Shown here: piece by piece, positions 8,499 to 18,585 of the stretch
Position numbering within the stretch: position 1 is the stretch's first letter
How the letters are laid out: each line of letters opens with the position of its first letter
Origin: CAYPTY01 sp964413935
GTDB taxonomy: Bacteria; Bacteroidota; Rhodothermia; Balneolales; Balneolaceae
Length of the DNA: 64,000 bases
NCBI GenBank assembly: GCA_964413935.1
Contig: CAYPTY010000007.1
Span: 1 to 64,000, forward strand
Direction: 5' to 3'
The notes under the pieces: generated by a model
What the model was told of the DNA's origin: nothing
Seen by the model: the letters and a program-made list of their open reading frames with translations, nothing else
Databases searched by the model: none
Made by a program: the position numbers and the translations under genes

Positions 8499-9980
8499 AT
8501 GAAAAATCGATGGCTCATTGCCGCATCTGCAGTCGGTATACACATCTCAATCGGGTCAGTTTATGCCTACAGCGCCTGGAAAATGCCCTTGGAAAACACC
8601 TTCGGCTGGTCGGCAACCAGTACATCAGCGGCCTTTTCCATTGCCATTTTCTTTCTGGGACTTTCTGCGGCCTTTTTAGGGCGCTACATCGAAAAACACG
8701 GTCCTTCCAAAGGAGGCTTGCTATCCGCCGGCTTTTTTACCGTGGGATTATTCGGTTCTGGACTGGCGGTTTACCTGGAGAGCCTGTGGCTGTTCTTCCT
8801 CTTTTTCGGGGTGATCAGCGGAATCGGACTGGGACTGGGTTACATCTCTCCGGTTTCCACACTGGTGAAATGGTTCCCGGACCGGCGGGGACTGGCAACC
8901 GGGCTGGCCATCATGGGATTCGGTTTCGGCGGACTGGTATGCGCCTACCTGATCGATGTGTTTAATCCTCCCAAAGAAGAACGGGTGCTTCCCAAGGAGC
9001 TGACTGCAACCGAATATGTAGATCTTCAGTCATCCGATCCCCGTGAGCTGGATGCCATGCTTTCTGGTATACCCACGCTCGAGCTTTTCAAGGAACAGGA
9101 ATCGGAACTGCGTGAACTGCACCGGCAGGGCAGGGAAGAAGGGGAAGCCTATTCCACCCTCAAAGCTTCGTTATCACCCTATCACACTGTAGTATTTTAT
9201 GAGAAGTCATCCATCACCTTTGCTTTCGTGGCGCTGGGGGTGATTTACCTGATTGTGATGGTGCCCAGCGCCCTGTACATCACTCCGCCTCCACCGGGCT
9301 ATGCCGAACAATATTTCAGTGAGGAAAACGGAGGGGAAAGCCGGAAAAAACTGCTCAAAATACCCGAAGTGACGGCCATGGAAAGTTTAAGGACCCCCGG
9401 TTTTTACGGATTGTGGATTATGCTTTTCATCAATGTATCCTGCGGGATTGCCGTGATTGCCACAGCCAAAAAAATGGGCTATGAAATGGTACGCCTTTCA
9501 GTGGAGATGTCCAGTTTACTGGTGATGGGAATTTCCCTCTTTAACGGTTTGGGGCGCATTTTCTGGGCTTCCCTTTCGGATTACATCGGCCGTTCCAATA
9601 CCTATGTGGCCTTCTTTGCCATTCAGATCATTGCCTTTCCGTTGCTGGCCAATCTGACCACCTCACCCATACTCTTCATGGCCGTAACCTTTGTGATCCT
9701 GACCTGCTACGGTGGCGGATTCGCCAGTATTCCGGCTTATATCAGTGACCTCTTCGGGCTGGAGGAGATGCCCACCATCCACGGACTGATCCTCACTGCG
9801 TGGTCGCTGGCCGGTATTGTAGGTCCGCTGCTCAACTCCTACATCTACGAACAAACCCAGAGTTATCAGCAGAGTTTGTACATCTTCGGAGGAGCCTTTG
9901 TGGTGGCTCTGATTGTGGCCTTGCTGATGAAAATCGAAGTGAGAAGGGTGAAGAAGCTGGCGGTTGAGCAAGCCGGCTGA
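8499..9980 (+). CDS. OFA-type major facilitator transporter
   Basis: The 493-residue protein has twelve predicted membrane helices in two bundles. It opens with the OFA (oxalate/formate antiporter-like) signature, a first helix containing HISIGSVYAYSAWK. The loop between helices 2 and 3 contains RYIEKHGPSKGG, and later comes WFPDRRGLATGLAIMGFGFG. The central cytoplasmic loop (about 160-235) is enlarged and highly charged, longer than in most family members. OFA proteins move monocarboxylates such as oxalate, formate, lactate or pyruvate; the substrate here cannot be told. The start codon is preceded by a weak GGGAG. It is divergent from the BNR gene and probably transcribed alone. Confidence 0.85.
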   Translation: MKNRWLIAASAVGIHISIGSVYAYSAWKMPLENTFGWSATSTSAAFSIAIFFLGLSAAFLGRYIEKHGPSKGGLLSAGFFTVGLFGSGLAVYLESLWLFFLFFGVISGIGLGLGYISPVSTLVKWFPDRRGLATGLAIMGFGFGGLVCAYLIDVFNPPKEERVLPKELTATEYVDLQSSDPRELDAMLSGIPTLELFKEQESELRELHRQGREEGEAYSTLKASLSPYHTVVFYEKSSITFAFVALGVIYLIVMVPSALYITPPPPGYAEQYFSEENGGESRKKLLKIPEVTAMESLRTPGFYGLWIMLFINVSCGIAVIATAKKMGYEMVRLSVEMSSLLVMGISLFNGLGRIFWASLSDYIGRSNTYVAFFAIQIIAFPLLANLTTSPILFMAVTFVILTCYGGGFASIPAYISDLFGLEEMPTIHGLILTAWSLAGIVGPLLNSYIYEQTQSYQQSLYIFGGAFVVALIVALLMKIEVRRVKKLAVEQAG

Positions 9981-10069
9981 ATGGATAGTCTAGACCACTG
10001 AAGCAGCATTTCATGATACATTCGGGAATGATTTCATGACTGAACATGATATATTTGGGGAGTTCTGAA

Positions 10070-10477
10070 ATGAAAAATACGTATTTCCATATCGTCCTAT
10101 GCTTTGTGATCGTGTTCAGCATGGTGGCCGGTTTCAGTTTTCCGGTTTTCGCACATGCGATGAATTCTGATCACTGTGTTCCAATGTCTATGGCTGAAGG
10201 TCATTCAGGCAAACACCGGGAGATGTCCGGAATGGATGATTGCCACAACAGTGATGCTGTTCCCTCTGACGGTATCTTCTGCATCTGTTCGATTGATGCA
10301 GAAGATAACAATGCTGAAGCCACCTTTTCTGCTCCCAAAGTTGCATCCCTTCAGCCGCTCAGCCATGCACACCCCATTCAAAACAAGATAAATAAGGCAG
10401 AAAATAGCGATTTCATCCCCTCGCATTCCTTTTCACCCCCGCCCATCTATCTGCTGATACAGTCGTTCAGGAATTAG
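10070..10477 (+). CDS. small secreted Cys/His/Met-rich protein next to copper genes
   Basis: I start at ATG 10070, preceded by GGGGAG, rather than at an in-frame ATG 24 bases upstream. The 135-residue product has a signal peptide ending PVFAHA. A metal-ligand-rich stretch follows (HCVPMSMAEGHSGKH, then MSGMDDCHNS), then a CICS pair. The C-terminus PPPIYLLIQSFRN resembles that of DUF2946-type small proteins found upstream of copper oxidases. It probably binds copper in the periplasm or at the membrane, delivering to or protecting the oxidase encoded 87 bases downstream. Beyond metal binding I cannot assign a function. Confidence 0.7.
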   Translation: MKNTYFHIVLCFVIVFSMVAGFSFPVFAHAMNSDHCVPMSMAEGHSGKHREMSGMDDCHNSDAVPSDGIFCICSIDAEDNNAEATFSAPKVASLQPLSHAHPIQNKINKAENSDFIPSHSFSPPPIYLLIQSFRN

Positions 10478-10564
10478 CACTTCTGCTGATCCTGTCTTTC
10501 CCCGCAGGGCATAAAAAGCTCTGAACATTTTCAATCTGCCGTTTTTAACACTATCAGCTAGAGC

Positions 10565-12952
10565 ATGAAGCTTTATTCATTTTATTTACTCGTAATCAGC
10601 CTGTTCATCAGTCCCCTTTTACAGGCCCAGGACCTGGAACCTGAAGTCAGGGGCGATTCCCTGATTTATCATCTGGATATCAGTGAACTACCGGTAAACT
10701 ACACCGGCAAAAAGCGTATGGCTATGGCCATTAACGGCCGTATCCCGGGGCCTGTACTCCGGTTTAAAGAAGGCAAACATGCGGTAATCCATGTAACGAA
10801 CAAAATGGAGGTAGAAACTTCCGTTCACTGGCACGGTTTGCTGCTGCCTAATTATCAGGATGGTGTTCCTTATCTCACTACTCCACCCATTCGACCGGGC
10901 GAAACCCTCACCTACGATTTTCCGCTTATTCAATCCGGAACCTACTGGTACCACTCACATACCGGACTTCAGGAGCAGAAAGGGGTGTATGGTAGTATTG
11001 TAGTGGAACCTCATCATCAGATGCTGGAATACGATTATGACCTGGTGCTGGTATTGTCAGACTGGACGGATGCCAACCCGCATCGCATCCTCAAAAACCT
11101 GAAAAGGCATAATGAATGGTATGGCGTACGTCTCAGGAATGCGCCCTCACTCTATCATGCTCTCAAAAGCGGGACTCTGGGATCAACCTTTAAACTCTGG
11201 GCCAGTCAAATGCCCGGAATGCATATTTCCGATATTCCCTATGAGGCCTACCTGATTAACGGAAAGCGGGAAGTGGTTTATGATCACTTCGAGGCGGGCA
11301 GTAAAATCAGGCTAAGGGTAATCAATGCAGCAGCATCCAGCTATTACTGGGTGAACATCGGAGGGGGACACCTGAATATTGTATCGGCCGACGGAATAGA
11401 TGTGGAACCGGTACACAGTGAAAAGGTGCTTATCGGACTGGCCGAAACCTATGATTTCATGGTAGAAGTACAGGAAGGCAAGAGCCTGGAATTTCAGGCT
11501 ACCTCACAGGATGTGATGGGATCGGCATCGGCTTTTATAGGATCGGGGGAAAGAGTGTATGCGGAAGACATCCCCTTCCCGGATTATCAGGAGATGGGAG
11601 CCCGTATGGCCGGTATGCATGGAGGTGGCGGACATGATATGTCGCTCGAAGGGGAAGAGAAAGGAGTATTCTCCTCCTACAAAGCTCAGTCTGGTTCCGA
11701 CACTTCAGGTCCAATGGAAATGATGGATCATTCTGCCCACGATATGATGAATGATACAGCGGCTGTGGATGAGCATGCGGGGCATGACATGGGTACCATG
11801 AACATGCAGGATATCGAAAAGGAAATGGATATGGGAGCTGAGACTGACAGTTCCTCGGGCGAAAAGATGGTGAATATGAATATGGAAATGGATCATTCCA
11901 TGCATATGTCATCTGACCCTGTGGATCCCATGATTATGTGGGATGTGGGTTACAATAACTCTATCCTGAAGGCCAAAAAACCCACTGATTTTGCTGAAGG
12001 GGGTTATGTACGATATCTCACTTTCAATCTGACGGGTAATATGTGGCGTTATACCTGGAGCATAAACGGGAAAACCCTCTCTGAAACCGATAAAGTTAAG
12101 ATTAAGAAAGGTGAGGTTGTTCGGGTAACCCTGAACAATACCACTATGATGCACCATCCCATGCACCTGCACGGTCACTTTTTCAGAGTGCTGAACGGTC
12201 AGGGAGCCTATTCGCCACTGAAGCATACCGTAGATGTACCGCCCATGAGCAGGGTAACCATTGAATTTGATGCCAATGAAGAGAAAGACTGGTTTTTCCA
12301 TTGTCACCTTTTATACCACATGAAGTCCGGTATGTCGAGGGTATTCAGCTATGAGGGAAGTGAGCGGGATCAGCGTCTGGCTCCGTATCCGGTAGGTACA
12401 CTTTACAATACAGACCGAAGCTATTATTACTGGGGAACCGCGACCGGCAGCAGCCATATGGGCGGATTGAGTCTGGTGGCAACCAATACCCGCAATCAGT
12501 TCAACCTAATGGCTGAGTATGGCTGGAATGAAAACTATGAGGTGATAGCAGATTATGAGCGCTTTGTGGGAGATTATTTTAGGCTTTATGCCGGCGGCCG
12601 GGCTGAAAATGAAACGTCCCATATTTTTGACCAGGATGCCTTGACGGCCCGGGTGGGTATGCGTTACCTGTTGCTGTTTGTGCTGGATACCGATATCAGC
12701 ATTGACCACCTGCTGCGGCCGGAAGTAGGTTTTAATTCCCACATTCCTGTTACACGGAGGCTGCTGGCTACCGGGCATTTTGAATGGCAGTCGGATGTAG
12801 GACTGGCGAAGGATCTTCCAGCCGGAAAAAGCTATGAATCGGAGATTACCTACACAGCCGGCTTCGAATTTATGCTGAACGAGTTTTTTTCAATGGTCGG
12901 AAATTATGATAACCGTTTCGGCTGGGGTGGGGGATTAAGCCTGAGGTTTTGA
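10565..12952 (+). CDS. CopA-like multicopper oxidase fused to a C-terminal outer-membrane beta-barrel
   Basis: The 795-residue protein has a signal peptide (about 1-21). Three cupredoxin domains carry a full set of copper ligands: HWH at 88-90, HSH at 130-132, HPMHLHGH at 531-538, and the HCH...HM type-1/type-3 block at 579-586. Between cupredoxin domains 2 and 3 lies a Met/His-rich loop (about 343-450), like the methionine arms of CopA and CueO that capture Cu(I). From about residue 620 to the end the sequence switches to alternating aromatic beta-strands and finishes GGGLSLRF with a terminal Phe, the signature of an outer-membrane barrel. This part resembles the C-terminal half of CopB, the usual partner of CopA. 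One polypeptide would thus combine the CopA and CopB roles, oxidising Cu(I) at the outer membrane. It likely shares a transcript with the small metal-binding protein upstream. Confidence 0.85.
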   Translation: MKLYSFYLLVISLFISPLLQAQDLEPEVRGDSLIYHLDISELPVNYTGKKRMAMAINGRIPGPVLRFKEGKHAVIHVTNKMEVETSVHWHGLLLPNYQDGVPYLTTPPIRPGETLTYDFPLIQSGTYWYHSHTGLQEQKGVYGSIVVEPHHQMLEYDYDLVLVLSDWTDANPHRILKNLKRHNEWYGVRLRNAPSLYHALKSGTLGSTFKLWASQMPGMHISDIPYEAYLINGKREVVYDHFEAGSKIRLRVINAAASSYYWVNIGGGHLNIVSADGIDVEPVHSEKVLIGLAETYDFMVEVQEGKSLEFQATSQDVMGSASAFIGSGERVYAEDIPFPDYQEMGARMAGMHGGGGHDMSLEGEEKGVFSSYKAQSGSDTSGPMEMMDHSAHDMMNDTAAVDEHAGHDMGTMNMQDIEKEMDMGAETDSSSGEKMVNMNMEMDHSMHMSSDPVDPMIMWDVGYNNSILKAKKPTDFAEGGYVRYLTFNLTGNMWRYTWSINGKTLSETDKVKIKKGEVVRVTLNNTTMMHHPMHLHGHFFRVLNGQGAYSPLKHTVDVPPMSRVTIEFDANEEKDWFFHCHLLYHMKSGMSRVFSYEGSERDQRLAPYPVGTLYNTDRSYYYWGTATGSSHMGGLSLVATNTRNQFNLMAEYGWNENYEVIADYERFVGDYFRLYAGGRAENETSHIFDQDALTARVGMRYLLLFVLDTDISIDHLLRPEVGFNSHIPVTRRLLATGHFEWQSDVGLAKDLPAGKSYESEITYTAGFEFMLNEFFSMVGNYDNRFGWGGGLSLRF

Positions 12953-13116
12953 TGATCATGACGTGACCACAGAAAATTAAGAATTCTTTAGGTCTTAGGG
13001 GTGTGCACTCATCTCATGTGTAATGGGTACAAATAATCCTGATTTTGTCGATAAGTAATCTGTTTTGAAAGGAACAACTATCGCAAAAGAGGGCTAATCA
13101 AACCTAATACGAGATC

Positions 13117-16107
13117 ATGAAGATTAAAAAACTAACCGCTACTATACTTCTATTCATGTGTTTTGGATTGAGTGCACAAGCTCAATTCAAGGTAATTGAA
13201 TCATCGATTCAACAAGGCAGTACAGGCGTTCAGGAGCAGGGCGTTCTTTACCTCAAATTCAATGCTCCCATCAATGCAGATACCCTGGTTTCCCTCAATC
13301 CGCAGTTCAGCTTCGGGAAGTTCAGTTCCAGTCCTCAGGACCTGGTTCTGGATGGTGAGGTAACCGTAGTGGATGATTCCACGCTGGCCATTCCCTATCA
13401 GGCGCAAGCAAACAGCCGTCATGTGCTTTACTTTTTTGAGATTTACAGCAGTGATGAGAGCTTTGCAGATAATGTGGTTGAACCTTATGCGCTCACCTTC
13501 AGCACAGGTCTGCAACTGTCTGAACGAAGCGTCAGCGGAACGCTCAACTTTCCTGAAGGCCATGATGAAGGGGCTATCGTTGCCTTGATTCCGCGCAATC
13601 AGTACACCCAGAATATGATTACGCAGCCACTGGCCTTTGCCCGTGCTGCAATCTATGTACCCGGAGGATCTTCTTCCTATCAGATTGATCATGTTCCAAC
13701 CGGAGAGTACTTCGCGTTTGCATACGGAGGAAAGAAACCGGCTGCAGAACCGGCCTTACTCAATGCAAAACCCATTGGCACCTATGATCTCAATGAGGAT
13801 ATGATTGCGGATCACATATCCATGGGTTTATTTGACAGCCAAATCAATCAAGTGGACATAGAGCTGCAGGCCATTGAATTTGTATCCTCAGGTACTGATG
13901 TACTGAGGGATGATATACAGGCAGTTGCTGAACTCTGGAATCCAAGTGCTGAGCTCATCGACGTTACAGCTTTAAATCCGGTAACCGCGGAGGGTGCATC
14001 GGAATTATGGATGTGGCTGTTTCATACCAGAAACGGTGAAAGTGCTTTCGGTATCGTTTCTACCGGAGATCAGATGCTACTGGCTTACCCGACCGGCCTC
14101 GATCTGAATTTCTTTAAGGCGGTAGGAGAAAGCTGGATCAATTCTGATATTGCTGTTGCCAATGCCCTCAGTATAGAGTCTGAGTTTCTGGCTGACAAAA
14201 ATGATACCACCATCTTTGCAGGTCTGTCAGGCGGTCTTCGTGCTGATTTTCTTTATGAAGATCCCATCTGGAGAATCTCCCTTCTTGCTGATTCAGCTCG
14301 TCGTGTTATCTATCTGGATGCGAACACAGGAGAGCAAATTTCTCTGGATGCCATTACAGCCCGTGATGCTTTCGCCATACTCAGTGATACGGTCAGCAGC
14401 CTGGCTGCAGATGCCTATCTGACGGTGGCCTTTTCATCTTTTGAGGGTGCTGGTGGTGCAGCACCGGTCTGGATTATGGATTTTTACAGCGAATCGGAAG
14501 ACAAGTACTATTCAGCCAGCACCAGCGGACTTGGAAATCCTGTGGTTTTCAGTCGGCCAAACCTGAGGGGTAAAATCCCTTATCCGCTGAATGAAAACTG
14601 GCTGGATTCAGATGCCATCATGGATTCTCTGGAGAACATACAGCGATATCCGGGCGATGAAAACATTAAAAGAGCCGAGCTCATGCTGGCACCTTTTTCA
14701 GTGCCTTTCCCTGCCGACACCATCACTTCCTGGCAGGTTTTTGCCCGCAACATGCAGGAGGGAAGTCGTCCTTTTGCAGCCGTGTTGGTTGCAGAAACCG
14801 GACAGGAATACACACTGCCGGTCGGAACAGCCAAAGACTGGCTGTCAGCTGCGCAAACGGAGGCTCAGAGCTGGTCGGATGATGCACAGTTGATTCGTAT
14901 TAACTCTTTCGGAGGTCGTACAGCGGATGAAAACGGACAGTCAGAGATCTGGAAGTATGTCTACAAATCCGAAAGCCTGACCGACTCGGTATTTCATGTA
15001 TTCTCGGCTGATAATCAGACCCGCAGTTACGCCATCCCTGTAGCAGATTCCCTGTTAGTTGATCTGCCCGCAATTTCTGTGGTGGAGAATCTCATTGATT
15101 CAGACGAAGCAATGGCCATTGCCCACTCAGAACGGGATATCGAAAATGACCCGAACATTGAGTATGATTTTGTTGGTGCCCGAATGGCTCTGGATGCCAT
15201 CAGGGTGTCGCAAGACTCAACCATCCGGGTTTGGTCGGTTTATTCTCCGGTCAGATCACTTTCACGCATAGGATTTGCCCGTGTGGTTATCAATGCGGAG
15301 ACCGGTGAAATTCTCCGCGATCGCATCAATACAACCGATAGAACTCCGTTTGAGGTCGCCAAATCAGCAGCCTTCGAATGGAAGGAAGATGCCAGATTGC
15401 ATTACCTGAGTGCTGATTCCATCAGTGAAGAAGGTACCGTTGAGCGATGGAGATTTATTTTCTGGAGTCGCAGCGTGACTCAGGCATATGAAATCATCGT
15501 AGAGGGTGGTACTGACATCGTTTCGGAGCAGGTGATTGAGGATCTGCCAAATCGATTTGATCCAAATCGCCCGCTGCTGAGATGGAGGGAGTCGGTGAGA
15601 GCCATCGCCCGGGCATTCCAGGAAATCGGTAATTCCCTGAAAGATGCCGGAGAGCTGTCAAAGACCAGCGCCGTTATGGCAGCACCCCCTTCTGATAATA
15701 CAATATCCTTCAAAGGTAGCGCCAATGGAGAGGAAGGTTCCTGGTTCATCACCTTTACCACAAACGACGGAAATAGCGAAACTGTGGAAGTGAACTATAG
15801 TGAACAGGTGCTTACATCCAACGAGGAAATAAACCTGCCTAGCAGTTTTGAACTCTATCAGAATTATCCGAATCCGTTCAACCCAAGTACCAACATTCAG
15901 TTCGAACTTGCGCAAAGCGGACAGGTAAGGCTGGAAGTATTCAATATTCTTGGTCAGCGTGTTGCCACTTTGCTGAACAACGACCTGAAGCAAGCCGGCG
16001 TGCACACGGTAACCTTCGACGCCAGCAATCTGGCCTCAGGCATGTACATCTACCGCATACAGTCGGGCAATTATGTACAGTCCAGAAAGATGATGCTGGT
16101 TAAATAG
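13117..16107 (+). CDS. large type IX-secreted protein with PepSY-like repeats
   Basis: The 996-residue product has a signal peptide (1-22, ending AQAQ). An SbsA-type Ig-like domain (about 25-130) and a prealbumin-like domain (about 140-225) follow. A long middle region then contains at least three copies of a unit beginning ESWINSD, ENWLDSD or ENLIDSD and ending in Asn/Glu-Thr-Gly-Glu, as in PepSY domains (for example INAETGEIL and LDANTGEQI). The last 90 residues are a type IX sorting domain (NYPNPFNPSTN, then FDASNLASGMYIYRI, ending KMMLVK). It is therefore translocated by the T9SS and released or attached at the surface. PepSY domains usually inhibit peptidases, but no peptidase is encoded here, so the role is open. 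A terminator follows. Confidence 0.8.
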   Translation: MKIKKLTATILLFMCFGLSAQAQFKVIESSIQQGSTGVQEQGVLYLKFNAPINADTLVSLNPQFSFGKFSSSPQDLVLDGEVTVVDDSTLAIPYQAQANSRHVLYFFEIYSSDESFADNVVEPYALTFSTGLQLSERSVSGTLNFPEGHDEGAIVALIPRNQYTQNMITQPLAFARAAIYVPGGSSSYQIDHVPTGEYFAFAYGGKKPAAEPALLNAKPIGTYDLNEDMIADHISMGLFDSQINQVDIELQAIEFVSSGTDVLRDDIQAVAELWNPSAELIDVTALNPVTAEGASELWMWLFHTRNGESAFGIVSTGDQMLLAYPTGLDLNFFKAVGESWINSDIAVANALSIESEFLADKNDTTIFAGLSGGLRADFLYEDPIWRISLLADSARRVIYLDANTGEQISLDAITARDAFAILSDTVSSLAADAYLTVAFSSFEGAGGAAPVWIMDFYSESEDKYYSASTSGLGNPVVFSRPNLRGKIPYPLNENWLDSDAIMDSLENIQRYPGDENIKRAELMLAPFSVPFPADTITSWQVFARNMQEGSRPFAAVLVAETGQEYTLPVGTAKDWLSAAQTEAQSWSDDAQLIRINSFGGRTADENGQSEIWKYVYKSESLTDSVFHVFSADNQTRSYAIPVADSLLVDLPAISVVENLIDSDEAMAIAHSERDIENDPNIEYDFVGARMALDAIRVSQDSTIRVWSVYSPVRSLSRIGFARVVINAETGEILRDRINTTDRTPFEVAKSAAFEWKEDARLHYLSADSISEEGTVERWRFIFWSRSVTQAYEIIVEGGTDIVSEQVIEDLPNRFDPNRPLLRWRESVRAIARAFQEIGNSLKDAGELSKTSAVMAAPPSDNTISFKGSANGEEGSWFITFTTNDGNSETVEVNYSEQVLTSNEEINLPSSFELYQNYPNPFNPSTNIQFELAQSGQVRLEVFNILGQRVATLLNNDLKQAGVHTVTFDASNLASGMYIYRIQSGNYVQSRKMMLVK

Positions 16108-16136
16108 ATGAATACCTGTTCAATCAGGATGTGTGA

Positions 16137-16169
16137 AAGCCGGTGGCAGTATTGTCACCGGCTTTTTTT
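16137..16169 (+). terminator. rho-independent terminator
   Basis: AAGCCGGTG (16137-16145) pairs with CACCGGCTT (16156-16164) and is followed by a T run. It separates the type IX substrate gene from the copper receptor gene. Confidence 0.88.
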
Positions 16170-16208
16170 ATTCATACAAACTTCATAGGTTCAGATTATT
16201 TTGCATAG

Positions 16209-18491
16209 ATGAATACCAAACAAATTTCTGACCTGATGATGAATTTAAGAGTGGCTGCGGCCATTTTTTTTATACTCATAAGCACCAATGTTTCGATGGC
16301 CCAGCAGCCTTTTCAAATCCGACTGCTGGATGTTGATGATAACCTGCCGATTGTGGGAGCCACTTTTGAGTATGGGGAGCAACGCGGTGTATCGGATGTT
16401 GAAGGCATAATCCGCTTCAGCTTTTTGGAAGGGACCCCCATGCGTTTATCACACATCCGTTACGGGGAATGGGAGTGGGAGCAGGATGAAATTGAGTTGC
16501 TGATTGAACGGAAGGTATACTACAGAAAGAGTGCGGATTTCATTTTGTACCCGGTTACAGTAATCGCCGTGAAGGGAAAGCAGCAACCGGATACTCAGTT
16601 AGGGATTGATTACCCGGACAGAATGGGGCATGACGGAGCCAATATCCTGAATCAGGTTCCCGCCTTTAACAGCATCAGAAAAAGCGGAAGCTACGGGATG
16701 GATCCGGTTTTCAGAGGCTATAAGTATGAACAGCTGAATGTGGTAATGAACGGTGCTCAGAGTGCAATAGCTGCCTGCCCGAACCGGATGGACCCTCCAA
16801 CCAGCCAGATGGCACCCAACATGATGGACCGTATAGAAGTATTGAAAGGCCCGCATTCTCTTCGGTATGGAACGGGTTTCGGAGGCACCATCAATTTCAT
16901 TCCGGCCAAATTGCAATTCAGCCAGCAACCGGCATCTACAGGTCGATTTTCAACCGGTTATGAAGCCAATGGCAATATCCTTCGGAGTGAGGGTGAACTT
17001 GGTATTCTCAGTGAGCGTATAGATCTTCGGTTTTTCGGTTCCTGGTCGGGTGGTGGAGATTACGAATCCGGGAACGGCAATGATGTGCAGGCAGATTTCT
17101 CACGAGGCAGTATAGGCAGCATTCTTGGTATAAAGCTGGCTTCCAATCAGCAAATCCGTTTATCAGCCAACTACAATGTGGCCAGGGATGCAGATTTTCC
17201 TGCCCTGGCAATGGACCTTCGGGATGATGACACCTGGATGTTTAACGGCCGCCACGATATTCAAATTCAGCAGGGTGCACTTCAATCATGGAACACGACC
17301 GTTTTCGGATCTTTTGTGGATCACCTCATGAATAACCTACAGCGACCTTCTTCAATGAGACCTGTGGATGCAGAAACAAGGGCGGAGACCTATAATTACG
17401 GTGGCAGAACGGAGAGTGTCTGGCAATTTTCACGAAGTAAGCTTTATGCCGGAGCAGATTTACGTGTGGAAGGAGCAAGCGGAACACGGGTCCGGACATT
17501 TCTGATGGGTCCTAATGCCGGCAATTCTGTAGAGGATAATGCCTGGCAGGATGGACAGATATCCAAAACCGGTTTGTTTGCCGAATACCATCTGAGTGGC
17601 TCAGCATTGAATTATGTGTTTTCAGGCAGGTTGGAATTGAATCAATCCGGAATCAGTGATGTAAGCCCTCAATTTTCTCAGCTCAACCCGGATGTGGATG
17701 CAACTCAGATTAACATCAGCATGAGCGCGGGTGCACAAAAAAACGTAAGTGAGTCCCTCACACTCGGATTATGGGTGGGGCGTGCACAACGGAGCGGCAG
17801 CCTGACCGAACGCTTTATCAACTTTTTCCCGGTTGGTCAGGATCCTTTCGAAATTCTGGGAAATCCGAATATTGACCCGGAGATCAATAATCAGCTGGAT
17901 CTCACCCTTGAATGGAATCGCCAGAATACAGCGGTAAATGTAGATGTCTTCGGGTCATACCTGCAGAATTATATTTCCTCACTGATTGATCCATCATTAA
18001 ATCCCCGTATACCAATGAGCCCGGGAGTACGAAGAGTCATTAATATTGATGAAGCTTTTAAAACCGGATTTGAAGTGAGCTGGGTGCAGCAACTCTTCAT
18101 GGGAACTCAGCAACAACTCTCACTGGCCTACACCTACGCCCAGGATCTTGAAAGAGATGAAGCCCTGCCTGAAATACCACCCATGGACATCCGCTATCAG
18201 CTCAAGGGCAGCTATGCGAGTAGCCGGATTTTCCCGGAAATTTCACTGCGCTATGTTCTGGAGCAAAGCAGGGTTTCACAGGAATTTGGGGAAACCCTAA
18301 CTCCGGATTTCCTGGTACTGGATCTCAAACTGGGCATAAGCATAACCAATAAGATTAGGTTTAATGCAGGGGTAAATAACCTTTTTAACGAGAATTATTT
18401 TGAACATTTAAATCGCTCAGTCAGAGGCAGTGCAGATCCCATTTTTGCGCCGGGAAGAAATGTGTACACGAATCTGAGTGTGCAGTTTTAA
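16209..18491 (+). CDS. TonB-dependent copper receptor (OprC/NosA type)
   Basis: The 760-residue protein has a signal peptide, a short CarboxypepD-like domain (about 36-115), a plug (about 125-235) and a 22-strand barrel ending NVYTNLSVQF. The plug contains the diagnostic ACPNRMDPPTSQ motif (Cys190, Met194). This is the CxxxM element that contributes copper ligands in OprC/NosA receptors; the family knowledge here is from Pseudomonas. Later plug motifs IEVLKGPHSLRYGTGFGG are typical of TonB receptors. It should import copper across the outer membrane with TonB energy. Together with the nearby oxidase-barrel gene it forms a copper acquisition and detoxification region, although a terminator separates its transcript. 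An alternative start at Met11 would shorten the signal peptide slightly. Confidence 0.88.
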   Translation: MNTKQISDLMMNLRVAAAIFFILISTNVSMAQQPFQIRLLDVDDNLPIVGATFEYGEQRGVSDVEGIIRFSFLEGTPMRLSHIRYGEWEWEQDEIELLIERKVYYRKSADFILYPVTVIAVKGKQQPDTQLGIDYPDRMGHDGANILNQVPAFNSIRKSGSYGMDPVFRGYKYEQLNVVMNGAQSAIAACPNRMDPPTSQMAPNMMDRIEVLKGPHSLRYGTGFGGTINFIPAKLQFSQQPASTGRFSTGYEANGNILRSEGELGILSERIDLRFFGSWSGGGDYESGNGNDVQADFSRGSIGSILGIKLASNQQIRLSANYNVARDADFPALAMDLRDDDTWMFNGRHDIQIQQGALQSWNTTVFGSFVDHLMNNLQRPSSMRPVDAETRAETYNYGGRTESVWQFSRSKLYAGADLRVEGASGTRVRTFLMGPNAGNSVEDNAWQDGQISKTGLFAEYHLSGSALNYVFSGRLELNQSGISDVSPQFSQLNPDVDATQINISMSAGAQKNVSESLTLGLWVGRAQRSGSLTERFINFFPVGQDPFEILGNPNIDPEINNQLDLTLEWNRQNTAVNVDVFGSYLQNYISSLIDPSLNPRIPMSPGVRRVINIDEAFKTGFEVSWVQQLFMGTQQQLSLAYTYAQDLERDEALPEIPPMDIRYQLKGSYASSRIFPEISLRYVLEQSRVSQEFGETLTPDFLVLDLKLGISITNKIRFNAGVNNLFNENYFEHLNRSVRGSADPIFAPGRNVYTNLSVQF

Positions 18492-18585
18492 GACTCATAA
18501 AAAAGGAAATAGATGAGTGATATCTGTTATGCAGCAGGTCTGCATGTCCAAGAACTGAGCTTCGCCCCATCAATCAATCAGTCAT

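Noticed and set aside
16209..18491. SusC-like sugar receptor
   Set aside because: The ACPNRMDPP motif and short length fit copper receptors of the OprC/NosA type.
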